A DNA stretch of 11,670 nt from Panacagrimonas sp052387335. GTDB lineage: Bacteria > Pseudomonadota > Gammaproteobacteria > Nevskiales > Nevskiaceae. The notes under the pieces were generated by a model, which was not told the origin of the DNA, did no database searches, and worked only from the letters and a program-made list of their open reading frames with translations. This document shows, piece by piece, positions 6,604 through 11,670 of this stretch. Numbering within the stretch: the stretch's first letter is position 1; every line of letters begins with the position of its first letter. The translations under genes and the position numbers were made by a program. The DNA is taken from NCBI GenBank assembly GCA_052387335.1, contig JBQTJH010000138.1:1-11670 (forward strand), read 5' to 3'.

Positions 6604-7365
6604 ATGCGTCGCGTCGTGTTCAACCAGAAGGGTGGCGTCGGCAAGACCACCATCGTGTGCAATCTCGCCGCCATCGCCGCCAGCCGCGGCCTGCGCACCC
6701 TGGTTGTGGACCTGGATACGCAGGGCAATGCCACGCAGTACCTGCTGGGTGCCAGCGCCGCGCAGGCGGATCGCAGCATTGCCGATTTTTTTGAGTCCAC
6801 CCTCTCGTTCAGCCTGCAATCGCCCGCGTTTGCCTCCTACGCCACGCACACGCCGTTCGACAATCTGGACGTGGTCAGGTCCAGCCCGCGGCTGGAAGAA
6901 CTGATCGACAAGCTCGAAGCCAAGCAGAAGATCTACAAGCTGCGCGATGCCCTGAAGAAGCTGCGCGGCTACGACGCCGTATTCGTCGACACGCCGCCGG
7001 CGCTGAATTTCTATTCACGCTCGGCGCTGATCGCCTGCGAGCGCGTACTGATTCCGTTTGACTGCGACGAGTTTGCGCGCCAGGCGCTGTACACGCTAAT
7101 CGAGAACCTGCAGGAGCTGCGCGCCGACCATAACGAAGGCCTGGAGGTAGAAGGCATCGTGGTCAACCAGTTCACCCCACGCGCCAAGCTACCGACGCGC
7201 ATGGTGGAAGAATTGCGCGCGGAGAAACTGCCGGTGCTGGCGCAGACCTTGTCGAGTTCCGTGCGCGTGCGCGAATCGCATGAGCAACACCGCCCGCTGA
7301 TTCATCTAGAACCTGGGCACCGCGTGACGCAGGAGTACGTAGCGCTGTACGACTCACTGAAGTAG
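6604..7365 (+). CDS. Orphan ParA-family ATPase
   Basis: A 253-residue ParA/MinD-type ATPase. The deviant Walker A motif KGGVGKTT (9-16) with the signature Lys9 starts almost at the N-terminus, then VVDLDTQGNAT (34-44, switch I/A' motif) and VFVDTPPAL (126-134, Walker B). Basic and hydrophobic C-terminal helices end in EYVALYDSLK. There is no N-terminal helix-turn-helix as in plasmid P1-type ParA, so it is the small chromosomal type. These ATPases form ATP-dependent dimers that position cargo on the nucleoid. No parB gene follows and I see no parS-like site, so its partner is unknown. The start is set by GGAG (6594-6597) six bases before the ATG; a TTG at 6592 would overlap that site and is rejected. 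It is 122 bases after bolA, possibly its own transcript, and converges on fliK. Confidence 0.9.
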   Translation: MRRVVFNQKGGVGKTTIVCNLAAIAASRGLRTLVVDLDTQGNATQYLLGASAAQADRSIADFFESTLSFSLQSPAFASYATHTPFDNLDVVRSSPRLEELIDKLEAKQKIYKLRDALKKLRGYDAVFVDTPPALNFYSRSALIACERVLIPFDCDEFARQALYTLIENLQELRADHNEGLEVEGIVVNQFTPRAKLPTRMVEELRAEKLPVLAQTLSSSVRVRESHEQHRPLIHLEPGHRVTQEYVALYDSLK

Positions 7366-7411
7366 TGCAGCCCATGGCCGCCGGCTTGGGCGCTTGAACC
7401 GAACTCCGACG

Positions 7412-7430
7412 GGGCGGGCATGGCCCGCCC
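7412..7430. repeat. Strong GC hairpin in the convergent parA/fliK gap (REP-like or bidirectional stop)
   Basis: GGGCGGGC (7412-7419), loop ATG, GCCCGCCC (7423-7430): a perfect 8-bp GC stem. It is the only strong structure between two converging genes, so it could stop RNA polymerase or protect both 3' ends. However, no T-run follows in either direction: plus continues ACAAAAATT and minus continues CGTCGGAG. A classical intrinsic terminator is therefore doubtful. The GTGGGCGGGC-type palindrome resembles dispersed intergenic repeats of high-GC proteobacteria. Confidence 0.5.
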
Positions 7431-7467
7431 ACAAAAATTGCGTGGAATACTTTCGCGTCGCTTCGGG

Positions 7468-8805
7468 CTACACGTAGTCGTCAATCAAACCACGACGCGA
7501 CACCGCGCGCGGAGCCGCCGGGGTTTCTTCGCCCTGCGCTTCGGTAAATTCTGCAAACCCGGAGGGGTGCTGCGTCTGGCCCTGCCCCTGCGAAAACACC
7601 TGCGCCTGATCCAGCATCAGGCCGCGTGCCGACAGCAGGCTGGCGAGATTGGGCAGCGAGGTCTGCACGACGTCACGCACGCTGGCATCGGCCATATCGA
7701 AGCGCACGGCGACCTTCTCGCCATCGGTGCGCAGCTTGACCTCCAGCGGTCCGAGTTCTTCCGGGTTCAGACGGATATGAACTTCTTGCAGGCCCTGATC
7801 CAGATGCCAGACCACGGAATCCGCAAGCCGCTGCGGCGCCTGCGGTTGACGAATATCCAGCGGCGCCAAGGGCAGCGTCGGGGCCGCCGACCGATCGGCC
7901 GCAGGCGCTTGCAGGCTGGAGACGCCAAGCACCGCGTCGGCGACCGCGCGCAGGCTGGCTGGCAAGGACGACGATGCGGAATCGATGCCGAGCTGGGCGG
8001 CGATGCTGTCCATGAACTGCGCAGCAGCGCCTGCGTCGGGGGCGACCGGCGTGGCAGCTGCCATCAAACTCGCGAGCGGGCTGCTTGAACCGCCCTGCCC
8101 GTTGAGCAGCACCGGCGTGGTTGCTGGCACCGCGCGAGGGCTGGACGCAGCCGCGGTGCCGGGTGCATTGGTACTGGCTGCATTGGCGTTAGTGATGGCG
8201 GGTGCAACTGCAAATGGCAGCGTCGATGCGGCCTGCGTTTGCAGCGTTGTGGGCGACGGCGGCGGCGCTGGCAGCAGATTCATCGTCATCAACAGGCCCA
8301 GCAGATCGTTGGGATTGGAGCGCTCGCGCTCATCGCCGGGCGTGGCCGCAGCGGATGTCGGTAGCGCATCGCCTTGCGTATCACTCTGTGCATCGACCGC
8401 CGGCTTGGACGCTGAGGTAGTCGCCGCCACGAGCGCAGCAAGTAAACCCAGCATCGGCGTCTCCGCGGGCACGGGCGCGGCGTCCGTCGCCGTCGCTGCA
8501 AGAGGCTTGGCCTGCGCTGGCTGCGCGACATTCAAGGGGATGGATGCGAACAGCGAAGCCAGCGCACCCAAGGCCACGGGCATATCGACCGGCGGTGTTG
8601 GCGACCCAGAAGCTGCTGCTGCGGCCGGCTGTGCTACGGGCAATAGCGAGGCCATTGGCGAGCTGCTGCCACCCGTGGGCGCCAGATTCATGGCAGAGGC
8701 CAGTCCGGTCGCAAAATTGGTAGCGCCCTCCGTGGCCGTCAGCGATTCGGCCGCACCGAGATTCAGGAGCGCACCCGGCAAGGCGGCGGGAAGCTTGAGA
8801 TCCAT
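7468..8805 (-). CDS. fliK: Flagellar hook-length control protein FliK
   Basis: FliK is the secreted ruler that measures the growing hook and switches the export gate (FlhB) from hook to filament substrates. The 445-residue protein begins MDLKLPAALPGALLN; a longer reading frame upstream overlaps fliJ and is rejected. Residues about 20-320 are low-complexity Ala/Pro/Ser/Thr-rich, as usual for the poorly conserved ruler part. The conserved C-terminal switch domain is clear: WHLDQGLQEVHIRLNPEELG and then PLEVKLRTDGEKVAVRF (LNPEELGPLEV starts at 346), followed by VQTSLPNLASLLSARGLML and a Gln-rich tail. It starts 13 bases after the fliJ stop, last in the fliG-K run. No good Shine-Dalgarno is visible. 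No fliL follows; the next gene is the converging parA. Confidence 0.93.
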   Translation of the reverse strand: MDLKLPAALPGALLNLGAAESLTATEGATNFATGLASAMNLAPTGGSSSPMASLLPVAQPAAAAASGSPTPPVDMPVALGALASLFASIPLNVAQPAQAKPLAATATDAAPVPAETPMLGLLAALVAATTSASKPAVDAQSDTQGDALPTSAAATPGDERERSNPNDLLGLLMTMNLLPAPPPSPTTLQTQAASTLPFAVAPAITNANAASTNAPGTAAASSPRAVPATTPVLLNGQGGSSSPLASLMAAATPVAPDAGAAAQFMDSIAAQLGIDSASSSLPASLRAVADAVLGVSSLQAPAADRSAAPTLPLAPLDIRQPQAPQRLADSVVWHLDQGLQEVHIRLNPEELGPLEVKLRTDGEKVAVRFDMADASVRDVVQTSLPNLASLLSARGLMLDQAQVFSQGQGQTQHPSGFAEFTEAQGEETPAAPRAVSRRGLIDDYV

Positions 8806-8818
8806 GCCGATCACTGTA

Positions 8819-9253
8819 TCAATCGGATACCGGCGTAGCGAAGCCTCGCAAGGCGAAATCATCCATGACTTTCTGCTGCTGCTGTTCGGCTGCGCGCGTC
8901 GCACGGTCCGCCGCCGCCGCCTGCAGCACGCCGAATTTCTGCTGACCGGCGCGCTGCGCCAGCCAGGCCTGCGTGGACTGATGCACGGCATTGGTCGCCT
9001 GATCCACCGCGCGCAGCTGCTGGATTTCGGCTTCATTCAAGCGCGCCAGAAAACGCTCGCGATTGGCGATCAGCATCGACGAGGTCGGCAGCGGCCGCGA
9101 GCGATAGTCGTCCATGTAGCGCCGCAGTTCCTGCAAACGGCCTTGCTGTTCATTGAGCCCGGCCTTGCGCCGACCCAGCTCTTCGGCCGCCTGATCGGTG
9201 CGCGACTCGGCCACTTTTACCAGCACATCGAGACGACCCAGACTCATGCTCAT
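8819..9253 (-). CDS. fliJ: Flagellar export chaperone FliJ
   Basis: FliJ is a cytoplasmic coiled-coil stalk that fits into the FliI ATPase ring, couples it to the export gate and recycles export chaperones. The 144-residue protein is nearly all helical: R/Q/E/A-rich heptads across 5-60 (VLVKVAESRTDQAAEELGRR) and 70-135, typical of the family length of about 147. Sequence conservation in FliJ is low, so the assignment rests on position between fliI and fliK, length and the coiled-coil character. Two ATGs two codons apart (9253 and 9247) are possible starts; neither has a clear ribosome site. It follows the fliI stop by 11 bases. Confidence 0.9.
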   Translation of the reverse strand: MSMSLGRLDVLVKVAESRTDQAAEELGRRKAGLNEQQGRLQELRRYMDDYRSRPLPTSSMLIANRERFLARLNEAEIQQLRAVDQATNAVHQSTQAWLAQRAGQQKFGVLQAAAADRATRAAEQQQQKVMDDFALRGFATPVSD

Positions 9254-9264
9254 GGCGTTTCAAC

Positions 9265-10638
9265 TCAGCGCGATTGTGCAGTGGGGGTGAGCGCGGACAG
9301 CGCCGCGCAGCTATCGGTGTAACTGGCGCCGGCGTGGGCCGACTGCTGCAAGAACGCCTCCATCGACGGCCAGGCCTGGATGGCCGCATCGACGCGAGGA
9401 TCGGCGCCTTTCTGATATGCGCCAATGGCAATCAGATCGCGGTTCTGGCGATAGGCCGAATACAGCTGGCGGAAGCGTCGCGCGCCGGCCTGCTGTTCCG
9501 GCGGGGTGATGTCATTGGCCACGCGCGACACCGAGGCTTCGATATCGATGGCCGGATACAGACCCGCGTCGGCGACGCTGCGCGACAGCACGATGTGACC
9601 GTCAAGAATTCCGCGCGCCGTGTCGGCAATCGGATCGTTCGGATCATCGCCTTCGGTCAGCACGGTGTAGACCGCGGTGATCGAACCACCACCGGCCATG
9701 CCATTACCCGCGCGTTCGACCAGCGCCGGCAGCTTGGCAAACACCGAGGGCGGATAGCCGCGCGTGGTCGGTGGCTCGCCCACCGCCAGACCGATTTCGC
9801 GTGCGGCCTGGGCGAAGCGTGACAGTGAATCCATCAGCAGCAGCACGTGGCGGCCCTGATCGCGGAAGGCTTCGGCGATGGACGTTGCCAGCCAGGCGCC
9901 GCGCATGCGCTGCAAGGGCGGACGATCTGCGGGCGTGGCCACGATCACCGCGCGCTTGAGTCCTTCTGGCCCCAGATTGCGCTCGATGAAATCGCGCACT
10001 TCGCGACCCCGTTCACCGACCAGACCGACCACCACGACTTCGGCCTCGGTGTAGCGCGTCATCATGCCGAGCAAGGTCGACTTGCCGACGCCGGTGCCGG
10101 CAAACAGTCCCAGACGCTGGCCACGGCCGACGGTGAGCAAGGAATTGATCGCGCGCACGCCCACATCCATCGGCTCGCGAATCGGCTCGCGCAACAGCGG
10201 ATTGATGCTGGCGGCGCGCAAGGATTGGCGCGTGACATCACGCAGGCGACCGAGCCCATCCAGCGGCGCGCCTTCTGAATCGAGCACGCGACCGAGCAAA
10301 CCCTCACCGACCGGAAATTCCGGGCGACGGGTCAACGGCACCACGCGCGCATTCGGCAGCAGGCCGTTCATCTCACCGGCCGGCATGAGAAAGGTGCGGT
10401 CTCCAGAAAAGCCGACCACCTCGGCCTCGATGCTGGTGTGATCGGCCGCATCGATGCGGCAGCGTCCACCGATCTGCATGCTCAGGCCGACGGCTTCGAG
10501 CGTCAGTCCGACCACGCGCGTGAGGCGACCTTCCACCACCACGGTGTCGTGGTCGCGCACCCGGCGCGCGCGTTCATCCAGCGCCCGGGTCAGGTGCGCG
10601 TTACGCGCGGTGGAAAAAACGTTCGGCGCCAGGTTCAT
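9265..10638 (-). CDS. fliI: Flagellum-specific ATPase FliI
   Basis: FliI is the hexameric ATPase of the flagellar type III export apparatus, related to F1 beta. The start MNLAPNVFSTARN gives 457 residues, the usual family length; the ATG overlaps the fliH stop (ATGA), and a 30-residue longer reading inside fliH is rejected. Walker A is AGTGVGKST at 180-188, the catalytic Glu region is GLVGERGREVRDF (205-217), Walker B is VLLLMDSLSRFAQA (265-278), and GEPPTTRGYPPSVF (287-300) and the arginine-finger region DIEASVSRV follow. The N-terminal part (25-110) is the beta-barrel ring domain. Thr replaces the more common Ser at position 182 of the P-loop, which is conservative. All catalytic elements appear intact. 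Confidence 0.97.
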   Translation of the reverse strand: MNLAPNVFSTARNAHLTRALDERARRVRDHDTVVVEGRLTRVVGLTLEAVGLSMQIGGRCRIDAADHTSIEAEVVGFSGDRTFLMPAGEMNGLLPNARVVPLTRRPEFPVGEGLLGRVLDSEGAPLDGLGRLRDVTRQSLRAASINPLLREPIREPMDVGVRAINSLLTVGRGQRLGLFAGTGVGKSTLLGMMTRYTEAEVVVVGLVGERGREVRDFIERNLGPEGLKRAVIVATPADRPPLQRMRGAWLATSIAEAFRDQGRHVLLLMDSLSRFAQAAREIGLAVGEPPTTRGYPPSVFAKLPALVERAGNGMAGGGSITAVYTVLTEGDDPNDPIADTARGILDGHIVLSRSVADAGLYPAIDIEASVSRVANDITPPEQQAGARRFRQLYSAYRQNRDLIAIGAYQKGADPRVDAAIQAWPSMEAFLQQSAHAGASYTDSCAALSALTPTAQSR

Positions 10639-11273
10639 GCCTCGTCGCCGAGCAATCTTTGTGCGAGCTGGGCCTGGCGCGTATCCAGCCGCGCATCGAC
10701 GCGGGCCGTTTCGGATTCGACGATGCAATCACCGGGCATCAGCTGCCGGTCCGCCACGATGCTCCAAGGTTCCGGCGCGGTTTCTGTCTCCAGGTGCTCG
10801 GCCACGACGCGTGCGTCGTCGGGATGCATGCGCACGCGCACCGTGCGGGTCGGCTGCGCCAGATGCGTGACCGCGTCGCGCACGATGCCAAGCATCTTGC
10901 TTGGATCAGCGGCCAGTTCCTGTTGCACCAGGCGTCGCGCCAGTTCCAGCATCAGCGCGACGAGCGCCTGTTCGGTCTGCGCGTCGACCTCGGCTACCGG
11001 CGCGGCCAGATGTCGCAGCAATTGCTGCAGCCGCTGGGTTTCGATACGTGCCGCGCTGGCGCCCTGGGCATAGCCGTCGGCGTAGCCGCGGGCATGACCT
11101 TCGCGCGCCGCCTCAGCTTCAAGCGATTCAAGTTCCGAAGCCGACGGCGGCGGACGGTTGTTGCGCAGCAGTGCGTCAAAATTCGGCAGGGTCCAGGCTG
11201 CGGCCTGGGCATTGACCTGGGTCGAGTCAAGAATCGGCGACAGCCCGGCCAAGGGATCAGGCGCCGGGTTCAC
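10635..11273 (-). CDS. fliH: Flagellar assembly protein FliH
   Basis: FliH binds FliI, holds it inactive, and docks it at the C-ring through FliN. The 212-residue protein has the hallmark glycine-repeat helix: G59, G63, G67 and G71 at four-residue spacing (EGHARGYADGYAQG). The C-terminal V-type ATPase E-subunit-like domain (about 95-205) includes LMLELARRLVQQEL and VRVRMHPDDARVV. The start is GTG at 11273, overlapping the fliG stop as GTGA; AGGAG five bases upstream, inside fliG, supports it. The stop overlaps the fliI ATG. This chain of overlaps implies coupled translation of fliG-fliH-fliI, which would keep export-complex stoichiometry. Confidence 0.94.
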   Translation of the reverse strand: MNPAPDPLAGLSPILDSTQVNAQAAAWTLPNFDALLRNNRPPPSASELESLEAEAAREGHARGYADGYAQGASAARIETQRLQQLLRHLAAPVAEVDAQTEQALVALMLELARRLVQQELAADPSKMLGIVRDAVTHLAQPTRTVRVRMHPDDARVVAEHLETETAPEPWSIVADRQLMPGDCIVESETARVDARLDTRQAQLAQRLLGDEA

Positions 11274-11670
11274 ACCATCTCCTCGCCCTTGCCGCCGAGC
11301 ACGATGGTGCCGGCCTCGGCAAGGCGACGCGCCGCCGCCAGGATTTCCTTCTGCGCGGCTTCCACATCCGCCAGACGCGCCGGACCCTTGGCCTCCATGT
11401 CTTCGAGCAGCATTTCGGCCGCACGCTGCGACATGTTCTTGGTGATCTTCTCTTTGACCTTGGGCTCGGCGCCCTTGAGCGCCATACCCAGGGTTTCGGT
11501 GGCCACGTCACGCAGCAAGGTCTGGATGCCGCGATCGTCGATGCCAGCCAGATCATCGAACACGAACATCAGTTCCTGGATGCGCGTGCCGAGCTCCTCG
11601 TCGGCTTCGGTGATGTGTGTGCTGATGGCCTGCTCGGTGCTGGAATCCATCAGGTTGAGAATATTCGCCG
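11270..11670 (-). CDS. fliG: Flagellar motor switch protein FliG, C-terminal part (5' end outside window)
   Basis: FliG forms the upper rotor ring and contacts the stator through its C-terminal torque helix. About 132 C-terminal residues are visible, entering from the right edge in frame (ANILNLMDSSTEQAIS). The middle/C-terminal signatures are clear: GTRIQELMFVFDDLAGIDDR (with the charged torque-helix residues), IQTLLRDV, NMSQRAAEMLLEDMEAKGP and DVEAAQKEILAAARRL, ending GGKGEEMV. The methionine 20 bases from the edge is internal, not the start. Its 3' end carries the ribosome site for fliH. The full family length is about 330-345, so roughly 200 residues lie outside. Confidence 0.96.
   Translation of the reverse strand, partial: ANILNLMDSSTEQAISTHITEADEELGTRIQELMFVFDDLAGIDDRGIQTLLRDVATETLGMALKGAEPKVKEKITKNMSQRAAEMLLEDMEAKGPARLADVEAAQKEILAAARRLAEAGTIVLGGKGEEMV
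11279..11283 (-). promoter_or_regulatory. Shine-Dalgarno deciding the fliH GTG start
   Basis: On the minus strand the end of fliG reads GAGGAGATGGT directly before the fliH GTG at 11273. The AGGAG lies five bases upstream of the start, the best ribosome site in the flagellar run, and settles the GTG as start in place of any later ATG. Confidence 0.7.

Noticed and set aside
8806..9036. N-terminal extension of fliK to 522 codons
   Set aside because: It would overlap most of fliJ and is Arg/Ser-rich out-of-frame sequence; MDLKLPAALPG is the sensible start.
7985..9322. Plus-strand open frame of 445 codons opposite fliK/fliJ
   Set aside because: It is a mirror of the Ala-rich fliK linker; Ala/Gly/Ser-rich composition arises from complementing GC-rich codons, and it has no ribosome site or family match.
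10639..10728. N-terminal extension of fliI into fliH
   Set aside because: Known FliI proteins are about 457 residues, and the ATGA overlap with fliH gives exactly that.

Overview
The window is dense, GC-rich chromosomal DNA with no mobile element. The gene content (scpA/scpB, trpS, yciO, yciB, yciI, bolA, fliG-H-I-J-K) and the protein sequences point to a high-GC gammaproteobacterium. Xanthomonadales/Nevskiales-like is my best guess, but this is inference and no rRNA is present to anchor it. Both ends cut through genes: scpB lacks its 3' end at base 1, and fliG lacks its 5' part at base 11670.

Block 1 (about 1-4709, minus strand) reads yciO, a small membrane-anchored Cys/DRR protein, an M50 site-2-type protease, trpS, a short GNAT, scpA and scpB. 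Most gaps are a few bases or ATGA overlaps, so it looks like one co-transcribed housekeeping cluster. Two non-coding oddities sit in it. A pair of GC-rich palindromic repeats lies at the scpA/scpB junction, and one copy supplies the last 13 codons of scpA. A 15-bp tandem repeat (three units) begins at the stop codon of the Cys/DRR gene.

Block 2 (4784-7365, plus strand) diverges from block 1 across a 74-bp gap with a perfect TATAAT box and a perfect 7-bp inverted repeat. It holds yciB (septation/envelope membrane protein), a short dimeric-type chlorite dismutase homologue with its key haem residues, yciI, bolA, and an orphan ParA-type ATPase. The chlorite dismutase gene has different codon habits from its neighbours and splits what looks like a yciB-yciI-bolA housekeeping set, so it may have been acquired.

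Block 3 (7468-11670, minus strand) is the flagellar run fliG-fliH-fliI-fliJ-fliK: the switch C-terminus, the export ATPase with its regulator and chaperone, and the hook-length ruler. It converges on parA, and a strong GC hairpin lies in the gap. No fliL/fliM follows fliK, so the cluster is interrupted here.

I see no strong case for a wholly new multi-gene system. The best leads are the chlorite dismutase homologue, the unnamed Cys/DRR membrane protein with its tandem-repeat 3' end, the repeat-extended ScpA, and the truncated GNAT coupled to scpA. No stretch over 300 bases lacks a gene.
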